Source of the DNA: DASZMX01 sp035551475
Lineage (GTDB): Bacteria > Verrucomicrobiota > Verrucomicrobiia > Limisphaerales > Palsa-1400
Assembly: GCA_035551475.1 (NCBI GenBank)
Contig: DASZMX010000091.1
Coordinates: forward strand, 1 to 64,000
Direction: 5' to 3'
DNA length: 64,000 bases
The notes beneath the pieces are model-generated. The model saw only the letters and a program-made list of their open reading frames with translations. It made no database searches and was not told the origin of the DNA. Positions 40,661 to 49,994 of the stretch are shown here, in pieces. The first letter of the stretch is position 1. Each line of letters begins with the position of its first letter. The position numbers were made by a program, and so were the translations under genes.

Positions 40661-43105
40661 TCACGGAGCGCGCTGCGCAAGACGCTGCAAATAGGCCCGC
40701 GCCGTCGCATTGTCCGGCGCGCGTCGCAATGCCTCCTCAAATTGCGCGCGGGCCTCGGCGTCGCGGTGTTGGTTAAGGAGAGAAATGCCAAGATTGAGAT
40801 GGGCTTCCAATAACTCGGGCTTGAGGCGCACCGCTTCGGCGAACTGTTCCATGGCGCCCGCGTCATCCCGGCGGCGTCCTTTCGCCATACCGAGGCAAAA
40901 ATGCGCTTCCGCCAGATTCGGGTCCAGGCGCACCGCCTCCGCATAATGCGCAAAGGCCTCGTCCAACCGCCCCAATTGCGTCAATGTGAGGCCAAGATTG
41001 ATGTGGATTTCCGGATCGGTGGGATCAAGCCGCAATGAATCCGTGAAATTTACCGCGGCTTTTTGGTAATCTCCGCGCTGAAAAAAGAACCGCGCCAGGC
41101 CGGCAAATGCTTTCGGAGTATTGACGCGCGCCTCCATGGACTTTTGAAATTCCACCTGGGCTTGCTCGTGCTGGCCGGCCGCATCGAGAATTCGCCCCAA
41201 GCCCAGATGCGCCGGGCCAAAATACGGCTGCAGCCGCAAAATGCGCTCAAAATAACGCCGCGCTTCCTCGTTTTGCCCCAGATCCAGCGCCAGCTCCGCC
41301 AACCCATCGAGCGCGGGCACATCATTCGGGTGCAGCCCGAGCGCATGATGAAAAGCGGCGGCGGCTTCGTCGCTTTTTTTCATTCGCGCCAGAGCGATGC
41401 CCAACGATTTCCAGGCTTCATGGCTTTGCGGCAGCAATTCGGTCACGTGCTGCCACTCGGCGGCGGCGCCGGCGTTGTCGCCGGTGCGCTCATCGAACAT
41501 GGCGAGGTTCTGGCGCAAGATCCAATCCTCCGGCCACGCTTTTACGGCGTCCTGACAAATTTTCTTTTCCGCCGCCAGCGCCGCGGGTTTGGCGGCCCCG
41601 GCCAGAGCTTCATAACGCTCCTTGTGCCGTTCGTATTCCTCCGCGTAATCAAGCTGCCCTGTATAAGGCGGATCGTGCAGCCGTTGCAAAATCTCCTTCT
41701 CGCCCTCACCGCGGTTCAACTCGGTGAAAGACAACCGCCGCGCGCACTCCGCCTCGGTTGGCCAAACGGAATTCGTGGGCGCAACCTGCGCCGCCAGCGC
41801 GCGGGCCAAAAGATAATTGCCGGAGAAATTCAAATGCACATGCTCATAAAGAAATTTCTCCCCGACCAGATGGTCTGGGCTCGCAGACGCCAGCATCTCC
41901 TGTCCGTCCACAAAAACGACGCCGTCTTTCTGATGCGCCTCCGCCGTGTGCTTGATAATGTCGTTTAGACGCGTGTCCGAGCGAAAACGGAGCGCGTCTT
42001 CGTCGCAGGCCAATGTAAATTCCCGCCGCGCGTCCGTCTGGTTGCTGAGGGCCAGGGCGCATTGGCCCCAGCGAAAATGGAGATCGGCGTAGGCGCCGTC
42101 GATTTGCGCCGCTTGCTGAAAACTTGCCACGGCTTCGCTCGCCTTCCCCAACCGTTGCGCCTCGACGCCTTTCTCATACGCCTGTTCCCAGCGCGCCAAA
42201 TCTTCCGGCGCCAGCCTCAGCCGATGCTCCGATGCAAAAGGCGCGCAATCGCGTAAATTGCGCGCCATGGAGCTCACCACCACTTTCGCGCCATGGCTGG
42301 CGCCGAGCGTGATGATGCGGTCCAGATTGCCGGCGAAATTCGCATAGACCCGCGCCATGCGCGGATCATCCTCCCGCACGTGATTCTTGACAAACATCGG
42401 CATGCCGCCCCACACCGCCTGGGCGGCGTCCTTCTTGTGCAAGGCACGGCCGATGCTGTCAAACAATTGGCCCAGGCGCGTGGCCTTGAAGGCCAGGCTG
42501 AGGCGCACCAGATTGCGCGGCGGCGCCTTGGGCCCAAACACCGTGCCCGAGCCGAACGGCCCCACCACCTCATTGTTGCCCGCATAAATAATCCACACAT
42601 CGCCCTCTTGGCGGACGCAATCTTCCGCGATGGGCGCAATGACATGGGAATTGATTCCCGTCATGCCGGTGTTCACGACTTCAAAATGCCGGTCGGGAAA
42701 GCGCAGCGTCAGCAGAGCCTCAAGCATGCGCGGCAAGCCAAAATCCGGTTGCGGATCGCCATAGGCCGCGGATTCTCCAAAGACAAAAATGCGCGTCGTG
42801 CCGGGGGCCTTGGCTTTGGGCAGAACGACAGGAAAAGGCGTGCGGGCCATTTCCGGCCCAAAAAAACGCCAGCCAAAACGCTCGTTTTCCACGAGGCATT
42901 CCTGCCCCCTGATTTTCATTGGCAGAAAAAATGTGGTGGGATAACCGAACCCGCCCAAGCGCAATCCCAGTTCCACCAGGACCAACAAAACCGGAGGCGC
43001 CAGCAGCGCGGCAGCCAAGCGGAAGAGCCAGAGCCGTCGCGGAGGGATGGACGGCGGAGGCGGACTCGATTGGCGGGCGGGGCGACGTGGCATCAGCGGC
43101 GCCAA
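40661..43105 (-). CDS. Membrane-anchored SGNH-like hydrolase with C-terminal TPR array
   Basis: 814 aa. A Pro/Arg-rich cytoplasmic start and one hydrophobic helix (about 24-47, LAAALLAPPVLLVLVELGL) predict a signal anchor. Residues about 100-430 have the SGNH pattern: FVFGESAAYGDP (Ser), NTGMTGINSH (Gly), IIYAGNNEVVGPFG (Asn) and HVHLNFSGNYLLA (His), though a conventional D-x-x-H is replaced by H-V-H. From about 520 to the C-terminus there are at least eight TPR units (for example PEIHINLGLTLTQLGRLDEAF). Another TPR-like pair interrupts the hydrolase part around residues 300-345. Likely envelope esterase or acyl-transferase-related protein with a protein-binding scaffold; substrate unknown. 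Confidence 0.75.
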   Translation of the reverse strand: MAPLMPRRPARQSSPPPPSIPPRRLWLFRLAAALLAPPVLLVLVELGLRLGGFGYPTTFFLPMKIRGQECLVENERFGWRFFGPEMARTPFPVVLPKAKAPGTTRIFVFGESAAYGDPQPDFGLPRMLEALLTLRFPDRHFEVVNTGMTGINSHVIAPIAEDCVRQEGDVWIIYAGNNEVVGPFGSGTVFGPKAPPRNLVRLSLAFKATRLGQLFDSIGRALHKKDAAQAVWGGMPMFVKNHVREDDPRMARVYANFAGNLDRIITLGASHGAKVVVSSMARNLRDCAPFASEHRLRLAPEDLARWEQAYEKGVEAQRLGKASEAVASFQQAAQIDGAYADLHFRWGQCALALSNQTDARREFTLACDEDALRFRSDTRLNDIIKHTAEAHQKDGVVFVDGQEMLASASPDHLVGEKFLYEHVHLNFSGNYLLARALAAQVAPTNSVWPTEAECARRLSFTELNRGEGEKEILQRLHDPPYTGQLDYAEEYERHKERYEALAGAAKPAALAAEKKICQDAVKAWPEDWILRQNLAMFDERTGDNAGAAAEWQHVTELLPQSHEAWKSLGIALARMKKSDEAAAAFHHALGLHPNDVPALDGLAELALDLGQNEEARRYFERILRLQPYFGPAHLGLGRILDAAGQHEQAQVEFQKSMEARVNTPKAFAGLARFFFQRGDYQKAAVNFTDSLRLDPTDPEIHINLGLTLTQLGRLDEAFAHYAEAVRLDPNLAEAHFCLGMAKGRRRDDAGAMEQFAEAVRLKPELLEAHLNLGISLLNQHRDAEARAQFEEALRRAPDNATARAYLQRLAQRAP

Positions 43106-43148
43106 TTTAAGGCGTGGGACGTTTTAAGCATAGAGAATTGCGCGCGAT

Positions 43149-44822
43149 TCACGGGCATTTGATTACAATCCGCCGGGAACCGCGATGTTTGACACGCACC
43201 ACGACGCCTCCCTTGGCAATCGCCGTCACGCTATAACCCTCCGCCACGCCATCGAGCGAAGCCACCTTCGGAAGTGTCGTAAACCCCGCCCGCACGGAAA
43301 TCGGCGCCTCCGGCAAGCGCAACGTTTCGCGCGCGGCGCGGTCAAACGTCTCGTATTTCAATTCGTGCTCGCCATAATTCACACGGCGCACGATGGAAGT
43401 GGATCCGAGCAAATGCGCTTCATGCGCGGGCGCCCATTCCGGCACAGACGCCATGCCGCGCTGAAAATGCCGCATATAATCGCCATAGCCGTCCGAGAAC
43501 CAATAACCCGTGCCCTCATCCAGACTCGTCTTGACAAGCCCATCCTGGTTTTCCGAATAGGAAGCCCAGTTGAAGGAGCGAAACGCCCGTGCCTTCGCCG
43601 CCGGATCGCCGGCGACCTCGGCCCACAAAGCCAGCACCGAAGCGAACCGCGCCGTGTGGCTGGACATCTTATCCATGTCATTGATTTGCTCGGACATCAC
43701 CTCGGCGCCCCATTGATTCCCTTTTTCGCGCAAACCGCCCATTGTTTTGGAATCGCGCGCGAACGACGACGCCGCCCAGTCGATCAATCGTTTGGCATGG
43801 GCCCGCGCCTGCGGGTCCAGCTCGGGGTGTTGCAGCAAATAACGCGCGGTTTCCAGGGCGGAATATTGGTTTCGATTGACACGATAATCGGCATAAATCA
43901 AGACGTCCTCGAAGTACTGTGTCCAAACCATATTCTCCATCGGATAGCGCATTAACCATTGCCACGCCCAGGCGCGGGCTTGCGCGTACGATTCAATCTG
44001 GCCGGCCTTGAGTCGGAGCAATTCGTCAAAAAGCCGGATCGGCCCAATCACGTTCGCGGAATATTGTTCCCGGACGATTTTTCCGGTTTTCGCGTCCACG
44101 CGAAACGGCCACGGCGAATGGCTTTCGTCGCCTGGCTGCGCATTCGCGGCCAGCGCATCGGCGCAACGCTCCGCGGCCCGCAGATATTTTTTCTCGAGCG
44201 TCACCTCGTAAAATTGGAGATAGGCAAAACCCAACTCGCCAATTTTGTCCGGCTCCAAAAACCCGACGCCGTCGCCCCGCCCGCACGGGCTGTGACTTTC
44301 CTGGTCGCAGTAAATCGTGTCCGTGCCGCCATGAAAAATGGGATTCCCCGCATCGCCGCTGGCATAGGGAGACCACGCATACGCCGCCGTTCCATCCGTC
44401 GTGCCGTGGGCCAGCATATGGTCCAGCATTTCGCGCACGCGCTCCAGGACGATGCGGTCGCCGCTGTAAGCGTGATACAGGATGGCGCCATCGGTGAGCA
44501 TGGCGAACAACCCGGCGGGATTATGGGCCCAAATTTTGCCGGAAAACGGCGGCCCCTCGGGGTCATTCGGCCCGCGAAACGTGGGATAATCGATGTACGT
44601 CCGGAAACCATCGGGCTGCACCGGGATTCGCTCGAACATATTCCAACCGCGCCGCACAACTGCGTCGTAGGGAGAGTCCGACTCAATCCAGCTCAGTAAT
44701 TTCCCCTCGGAATCCAGCCGCACATCATGCCAGAAAAGCGGCGGCGGAACGCCGGGCGCGGCCCATCCCGACGCCACGCAGATGAGGCAAAGCCACGCTG
44801 TCTGCACAATGGAGCTATTCAT
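43149..44822 (-). CDS. Secreted protein with a helical-barrel carbohydrate-enzyme look
   Basis: 557 aa. Signal peptide (MNSSIVQTAWLCLICVASGWA), then an alpha-helical domain with aromatic and acidic motifs in the loops (FRGPNDPEGPPFSGKIWAHN, YAWSPYASGD, FHGGTDTIYCDQESHSPCG, WTQYFEDVLIYADY), and a short beta-rich C-terminus (from about 480). The pattern of helix pairs (AMLTDGAILYHAYSGD, LAYLQFYEVTLEKKYLRAAERCADAL-like) suggests an (alpha/alpha)6 barrel, as in polysaccharide lyases, unsaturated glucuronyl hydrolases and glucuronyl epimerases. I cannot assign a family or catalytic residues. It is divergent from the next gene, another secreted candidate carbohydrate protein, sharing an 89-base gap. 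Confidence 0.65.
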   Translation of the reverse strand: MNSSIVQTAWLCLICVASGWAAPGVPPPLFWHDVRLDSEGKLLSWIESDSPYDAVVRRGWNMFERIPVQPDGFRTYIDYPTFRGPNDPEGPPFSGKIWAHNPAGLFAMLTDGAILYHAYSGDRIVLERVREMLDHMLAHGTTDGTAAYAWSPYASGDAGNPIFHGGTDTIYCDQESHSPCGRGDGVGFLEPDKIGELGFAYLQFYEVTLEKKYLRAAERCADALAANAQPGDESHSPWPFRVDAKTGKIVREQYSANVIGPIRLFDELLRLKAGQIESYAQARAWAWQWLMRYPMENMVWTQYFEDVLIYADYRVNRNQYSALETARYLLQHPELDPQARAHAKRLIDWAASSFARDSKTMGGLREKGNQWGAEVMSEQINDMDKMSSHTARFASVLALWAEVAGDPAAKARAFRSFNWASYSENQDGLVKTSLDEGTGYWFSDGYGDYMRHFQRGMASVPEWAPAHEAHLLGSTSIVRRVNYGEHELKYETFDRAARETLRLPEAPISVRAGFTTLPKVASLDGVAEGYSVTAIAKGGVVVRVKHRGSRRIVIKCP

Positions 44823-44911
44823 AAACCGGCGTCATCTTAACTCTTTTGGCCGGCGAAAAAGCAAGGCATTGCGCTGCGCGCTTTTCCCGCGCACGATGTT
44901 TTCAAGCCGCA

Positions 44912-47044
44912 ATGGGAGTCCTCATTTCCAAGATTTCGCGCCGGCGCTTCGTCCAACTCACCGCCGCGGTGGCGGCGGTCGGCATGGGGCGCGCGGCGCC
45001 AAACGACTTTACCCTCGACGACGCGGCCCATATTTTTCCCGCGCCCGGCGATCCCGTGCTCTGGCCAGCCTACCGGGAGGCCCTCGCGCACTGGCGGGAA
45101 AAAACGCGCGCCCGACTCCACTACGATGATGCGCTTTACCGCCGGCCGGATTTCTTCTGGGCGGCCTCCAATTATGCCTGCGGCTTCCTGATGACCTGCG
45201 ACGAAACGTTTTATGATCCACGCGCCGCGCGCTATACCGTTGGTTCTTATTTGCGCCGGGCGCGCCGCGAATTCGGCGGATTCGACAGCGTCGTGCTGTG
45301 GCATGCCTACCCCCGCATTGGCGTGGATAACCGCAATCAATTTGATTTCTACCGTGACTCGCCCGGCGGTGTGGCAGGCGTGCGCGGCGCGGTGCGCCAA
45401 TTTCACCAGCGCGGAGTAAGAGTGTATATCGATTACAATCCTTGGGACACCGGCACGCGGCGCGAACCGAAATCCGATTTGGAAGCCCTCGCCGATCTGG
45501 TGGCATCGATCGAGGCGGATGGCATTTTTCTTGACACGCTGGATTCCGGCGGCGCCGGGTGGCGCGCCCGCCTCGACGCCGCGCGCCCGGGCGTCATTCT
45601 GGAAGGTGAAGATTCCGTCCCGCTGGAAAAACTGCACGACCATCACGCTTCCTGGGCGCAATGGTTTGACGACAGCCCCGCGCCCGGCGTCCTGAAGCAC
45701 AAATGGTTTGAGCGGCGCCATATGCAGCACCAGATTCGCCGCTGGGACCATGATCACACCGGCGAATTGCATTCCGCCTGGATGAACGGCAGCGGCATGA
45801 TGGTCTGGGAAAATGTGTTTGGCTCGCACGTTCCCTGGAGCGCCCGCGACCGCTCCATGCTTCGCGCGATGCTGCCCATTCAACGCCGTTTCCACACGCT
45901 TTTCAGCGAAGGCGCGTGGACGCCGTTGGTTCCCTGCGAACAACCCGGCGTTTTCGCCTCGTTTTGGGAGCGCGCCGGCCTGCGTCTCTGGACGCTCGTC
46001 AACCGGTCGGAAAATGCCTGTCAGGGAAATCTGCTGCGCGTGGCGGCGGCGCCTAAGCAGCGCTGCTTTGATTTGATCCATGGCGCCGAGGCCGCCCCTC
46101 CTCTGCTCTCCGGAGAAATTCTCCCGCGCGGCGTGGCCTGTTTTGCCGTGGGAGCGTTGGACGATTTTGGTTCGGGGTTTTCGGCTTTTCTTAGAAGTCA
46201 GGCCACGATTGACCGCCACAAGGATTTCTCCACGGCGCGTCCCCACGCCGTCACGGTTCGTTCGCCGGGCCTGCGCGCGCCGCTCCGCGAGGTTCCTGAT
46301 GGCATGGTGGAAATTTCGCCCGCCGCGTTTGAAATGAGCATGAATATGCGCGTGCGCGAATGCGGTTTTTATGATTCCACACCGCCGCCCGGAATCGATC
46401 TGGGCGATTCCTACGGGTTCCGTTTGCAAAACTTTCGACGTCAGGTGTCATTCCGGCGTTTCGCCATGGACAAAACATTGGTCACCAACGCCGCTTTTGC
46501 AGAGTTTATGCGCGCCGGCGGCTACACGCCGCGCCACCCGGAGAATTTTCTAAAACATTGGAGCGACGGACATCCGCCGACTGGCCTGGAAAACCATCCA
46601 GTCGTTTATGTGGACATGGAGGACGCGCAAGCGTTTGCCCGCTGGGCGCGGAAACGTCTGCCCACTGAGGAGGAATGGCAATATGCCGCCCAGGGAACTG
46701 ACGGACGAAAATTTCCGTGGGGCGCAGACATGGAGGCCAACCGTTGCGAAGGCATTTCGGACAAAACCAATGCGGTCACGGCCTTTCCCTCCGGGCGTTC
46801 GCCTTTTGGATGTTATGATATGTGCGGGAATGTTTGGGAGTGGACTGATGGCGCCTATTCCGACGGCTTCACGCGATTCTGCATCCTTCGGGGCGGCGCG
46901 AATTACCAGGCCCAAGGCTCGGGCTGGTATGCGGATGGAGGGCCGCGCCCCGTGGATTTCGCCGCGAAATTTTTATTGACGTGGCCGGGCCTCGATCGTT
47001 GCGCGACGATTGGCTTTCGCTGCGCGGCGGACCTGCCCGATTAA
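44912..47044 (+). CDS. Tat-exported two-domain protein: glycosidase-like barrel plus FGE-sulfatase fold
   Basis: 710 aa. ATG 44912 gives a twin-arginine signal (ISRRRFVQLTAAVAAVGMG). Residues about 40-430 resemble a glycoside-hydrolase TIM barrel: FDSVVLWHAYPRIG, QRGVRVYIDYNPWDTG and LVASIEADGIFLDTLDSGG, then VILEGEDSVP and ENVFGSHVPW, with a small beta domain after it. Residues about 460-708 are an FGE-sulfatase (SUMF1/C-type-lectin-like) domain: MDKTLVTNAAFAEFM, HPVVYVDMEDAQAFARWARKRLPTEEEWQYAA, GNVWEWTDGAY and GFRCA. The Cys pair used by true formylglycine-generating enzymes is not found in the GGANYQAQGSGWYADGG region, so this domain is probably not an oxidase. Secreted carbohydrate-active role is inferred. 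Confidence 0.72.
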   Translation: MGVLISKISRRRFVQLTAAVAAVGMGRAAPNDFTLDDAAHIFPAPGDPVLWPAYREALAHWREKTRARLHYDDALYRRPDFFWAASNYACGFLMTCDETFYDPRAARYTVGSYLRRARREFGGFDSVVLWHAYPRIGVDNRNQFDFYRDSPGGVAGVRGAVRQFHQRGVRVYIDYNPWDTGTRREPKSDLEALADLVASIEADGIFLDTLDSGGAGWRARLDAARPGVILEGEDSVPLEKLHDHHASWAQWFDDSPAPGVLKHKWFERRHMQHQIRRWDHDHTGELHSAWMNGSGMMVWENVFGSHVPWSARDRSMLRAMLPIQRRFHTLFSEGAWTPLVPCEQPGVFASFWERAGLRLWTLVNRSENACQGNLLRVAAAPKQRCFDLIHGAEAAPPLLSGEILPRGVACFAVGALDDFGSGFSAFLRSQATIDRHKDFSTARPHAVTVRSPGLRAPLREVPDGMVEISPAAFEMSMNMRVRECGFYDSTPPPGIDLGDSYGFRLQNFRRQVSFRRFAMDKTLVTNAAFAEFMRAGGYTPRHPENFLKHWSDGHPPTGLENHPVVYVDMEDAQAFARWARKRLPTEEEWQYAAQGTDGRKFPWGADMEANRCEGISDKTNAVTAFPSGRSPFGCYDMCGNVWEWTDGAYSDGFTRFCILRGGANYQAQGSGWYADGGPRPVDFAAKFLLTWPGLDRCATIGFRCAADLPD

Positions 47045-47082
47045 CGCCTCGCCACCCGCGCCATTGCCGCTATTTTAAGGGC

Positions 47083-48180
47083 GTGCCATGGCGATTTGAT
47101 GCGAAAGCGCGAAGGCCCAAAAAAGGGCCTTCCAACTCGCCTTTGGAATCCATTTTCTACGGCGCCCTCTGCCTCGCTCTGCTTGGGTTTTTCGCCTGGC
47201 GTTGGTGGGTTTATCGCCCCGCGCCTGCTCCGGCGCCGGCTGTCACCAATACCGTCGCGATAGCCCCGGTAGCTCCGCCGCCGCCCGTTGTCCGGCGCGT
47301 AACGCCAGCCGTTTCTCCGACAGAACCGCGTCCGGTGCAAAACATCCTGGAAGCGCAAATCGCGCTCGCCCGACTCGGCATCTCATCTGGATCCATCGAC
47401 GGCGTCGCCGGCTCCCAAACGCGGGCCGCGCTCATGGCTTTTCAAAAAATGCACGCGCTGGTTCCCAATGGCATTCTCAGCAGCAACACCAAGGCGCTGC
47501 TGCTGATTACGCCGCCTGTCATGACGAATTATACAATCTCCACCGAGGACCTGGGCCGTTTGATGCCGCTGCCCAAAACATGGTTGGAGAAATCCGAGCA
47601 ACCCCGGCTCGATTTCGAAAACGTTTTGGAATTGCTGGGTGAAAAAGCTTTTTCGCATCCGCAACTTATTCGCAGCCTGAACCCCGACATTTCGTGGACG
47701 AACCTCAGCGCGGGCGCGCAGGTGATTATTCCGCGCGTGGAATATCCGCCGGTCGCGAGCCGCGCGGCGCTGATAAAAATCTCGCTGCAGGATTGCGTGC
47801 TGGAAGCCTTCGACTCCGACGCGAATTTGCTCGTCCATTTCCCGTGCAGCATCGGGCACGTGGCCGAAAAGCGGCCAACCGGCGAACTGCACGTCGCCAA
47901 TATTGCCCTCGATCCCAATTACACATTTGATCCGGATGTTTTTCCTGAATCCGCCGAGGCCCAGGAAATTGGCCGTAAATTGATCATCCCACCCGGACCG
48001 CGCAATCCGGTCGGCGTCGCGTGGATCGGATTGGACCGCCCGGGTTATGGCATTCACGGCACGCCCGCGCCGGAACGAGTCGGGCGCACCGAATCGCACG
48101 GCTGTTTTCGGCTGGCCAATTGGAATGCGCGCTACCTGGCCCGGCTCGCGTGGGTCGGCCTGCCCGTCACGGTGGAGTAG
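47083..48180 (+). CDS. L,D-transpeptidase (YkuD) with peptidoglycan-binding domain
   Basis: 365 aa from a GTG at 47083, preferred because earlier starts lie inside the preceding gene; an AAGG lies just upstream. One hydrophobic helix (IFYGALCLALLGFFAWRWWVY) anchors it in the inner membrane. A Pro/Ala-rich linker, a PG_binding_1 repeat (EAQIALARLGISSGSIDG, RAALMAFQKMH) and a LysM-like stretch (LIRSLNPDISWTNLSAGAQVIIP) precede the catalytic YkuD domain, with HGTPAPERVGRTESHGCFRL containing the active Cys of the SHGCxR motif. It makes or remodels 3-3 cross-links or attaches proteins to peptidoglycan. Confidence 0.9.
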   Translation: MPWRFDAKARRPKKGPSNSPLESIFYGALCLALLGFFAWRWWVYRPAPAPAPAVTNTVAIAPVAPPPPVVRRVTPAVSPTEPRPVQNILEAQIALARLGISSGSIDGVAGSQTRAALMAFQKMHALVPNGILSSNTKALLLITPPVMTNYTISTEDLGRLMPLPKTWLEKSEQPRLDFENVLELLGEKAFSHPQLIRSLNPDISWTNLSAGAQVIIPRVEYPPVASRAALIKISLQDCVLEAFDSDANLLVHFPCSIGHVAEKRPTGELHVANIALDPNYTFDPDVFPESAEAQEIGRKLIIPPGPRNPVGVAWIGLDRPGYGIHGTPAPERVGRTESHGCFRLANWNARYLARLAWVGLPVTVE

Positions 48181-48244
48181 GCAGCGGACTCCGCGCGGCA
48201 AAATTATTTACCTTCAGCCCCGCAGGCTGTAGAACGCTGGCTCT

Positions 48245-48871
48245 ATGTTTTCCATTCAGAAATGGTTTGCGCGCGACGACCGGTTTTTTGAGTTGTTGCG
48301 CGCCAGCGCCGCGGAGGGCCAGGCCGCCGTGCAAACGCTGAAACAGATTCTGCTCCAGCCCAGCGGACAGCCGCGTTTGGATGAATTCGCCGCAGTGCGC
48401 CGCCGGGAAAAACAGGTCAGCGTCCAAATCGCCGAACTGCTCGCCCGCACTTCCATCACCGCGCTGGATCGGGAAGACATCGAAGCCATTTATCACGTCC
48501 TTCACAAAATTCCCAAGACGGCGGAAAAAGTCGCGGCGCGTTACGCCATCGGCGGCGCCAGCCTGGGCGGCATCGATTTCACGCGCCAGGTGGATTTAAT
48601 TTCGCAGGCCATGGACACCGTCGCCTCCATCATTCAAGAGTTGGAGAAATCCCATTTCGGCGAGGTCAACGCGTGCAACGAACGGCTGCAAACCATCGAA
48701 GGCGAAGCTGACAAACTGATGATTCACCTTCTGACCGAGCTTTACAGCGGCAAATACCCCTCCATCACCGTGACGATCGCCAAGGATATTTACGAATTGC
48801 TCGAGCGCATGGTGGATCGATGCCGGGACGTCGGGAATGTGGTGGCCAATGTCGTGTTGAAACATTCCTAG
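48245..48871 (+). CDS. DUF47/PhoU-like Pit accessory protein
   Basis: 208 aa, helical, cytoplasmic. FSIQKWFARDDRFFELLRASA at the start and ITVTIAKDIYELLERMVDRCRDVGNVVANVVLKHS at the end (spread over the last 35 residues) are typical of DUF47 proteins, which are nearly always encoded with Pit phosphate transporters and resemble PhoU, probably binding metal and regulating the carrier. The pit gene starts six bases after its stop, supporting this role. Confidence 0.92.
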   Translation: MFSIQKWFARDDRFFELLRASAAEGQAAVQTLKQILLQPSGQPRLDEFAAVRRREKQVSVQIAELLARTSITALDREDIEAIYHVLHKIPKTAEKVAARYAIGGASLGGIDFTRQVDLISQAMDTVASIIQELEKSHFGEVNACNERLQTIEGEADKLMIHLLTELYSGKYPSITVTIAKDIYELLERMVDRCRDVGNVVANVVLKHS

Positions 48872-48877
48872 CCCCGC

Positions 48878-49972
48878 ATGGAACCGGTCTTCTTTCTGAT
48901 TGCGGTCATTCTCGTCATACTTTCTTTCACGCTGACCAATGGTTTTCACGATGCCGCCAATGCCATTGCCACGGTGGTCGGCACCCGCGTTTTGACTCCC
49001 CGCCAGGCGGTGGTGATGGGCGCCGTCACGAATTTTATTGGCGCGCTTTCCGGCGTGGCTGTCGCCAAGACGATTGGCGGCGGCTTGGTGGACGCGCATT
49101 TCATCACGCCCATGACCATTCTTTGCGCGATGTTCGCCGGCATTTCGTGGAATCTTATCACCTGGCATTTCGGGCTGCCTTCCAGTTCGAGCCACGCCTT
49201 GATCGGCGGTTTGCTCGGCGCCGCCTATGCCTCCTCCCACAACAAATGGTCCTCCATTTATTGGGCCGTGACAAACATCGACGCCAAGACCGGACGCATC
49301 GTGCATGAAGGCGTCTATTATAAAGTCGTCGTGCCGATGGTGACCTCGCCCTTGATCGGCTTTGTGGGCGGCATGATCATGATGGGGCTGCTTTTCGCGG
49401 TGATTCGCTCCATGCGCCCCCGCGTGGTGGACCGGGTTTTCGGCAAGCTGCAACTCGCCAGCGCCGCTTACATGGGCTGGGCGCATGGCTTCGCCGATGG
49501 ACAGAAGACCATGGGCATCGTGGCGCTGGCGTGCTTTGTGGCCACCACGGAAGGAGCCTTGGACCATGCGCCGGCCTGGCTGGGATTTCTGCGCACCCCG
49601 CAGTTTGAAATCAAGAGCTGGATTGAATGGACCTGCGGCCTGGCCATGGCTTGCGGAACTTACCTCGGCGGTTGGCGCATCATTCAAACGCTGGGACACA
49701 ACATGGTCCGGCTCCGCCCCGTGCATGGCTTTGCCGCCGAAACCACCGGCGCCACAATCCTGCTGCTGACTGGACGCCTCGGGATGTCCGTGTCAACCAC
49801 CCACGTCATCACCACCGCCATCATGGGTGTGGGCTGCGCCCGCCGTTTTAACGCGCTTAATTGGATCCTGGTCGAGCGAATCGTCTGGGCGTGGATTCTG
49901 ACGCTGCCCGCCAATGCCCTTCTTGGTTATACGCTGGTGGTGTGCACCCGCCTCGCCACGCACAGCCCCTGA
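48878..49972 (+). CDS. pit: Low-affinity inorganic phosphate transporter, Pit family
   Basis: 364 aa, about ten helices. The duplicated signature is visible: SFTLTNGFHDAANAIATVVGTR in the first half and AYMGWAHGFADGQKTMGIV in the second, plus LPSSSSHALIGGLLG and MSVSTTHVITTAIMGVG. It moves phosphate with cations (usually as metal phosphate) across the inner membrane using the proton gradient. Co-transcribed with the DUF47 gene (6-base gap). Confidence 0.95.
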   Translation: MEPVFFLIAVILVILSFTLTNGFHDAANAIATVVGTRVLTPRQAVVMGAVTNFIGALSGVAVAKTIGGGLVDAHFITPMTILCAMFAGISWNLITWHFGLPSSSSHALIGGLLGAAYASSHNKWSSIYWAVTNIDAKTGRIVHEGVYYKVVVPMVTSPLIGFVGGMIMMGLLFAVIRSMRPRVVDRVFGKLQLASAAYMGWAHGFADGQKTMGIVALACFVATTEGALDHAPAWLGFLRTPQFEIKSWIEWTCGLAMACGTYLGGWRIIQTLGHNMVRLRPVHGFAAETTGATILLLTGRLGMSVSTTHVITTAIMGVGCARRFNALNWILVERIVWAWILTLPANALLGYTLVVCTRLATHSP

Positions 49973-49994
49973 GGCGGCTTTTCCACGAACCTTC

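Noticed and set aside
46300..47044. Functional formylglycine-generating enzyme (sulfatase activator)
   Set aside because: The Cys pair needed for oxidation is missing in the expected C-terminal segment and no sulfatase gene is in the window.
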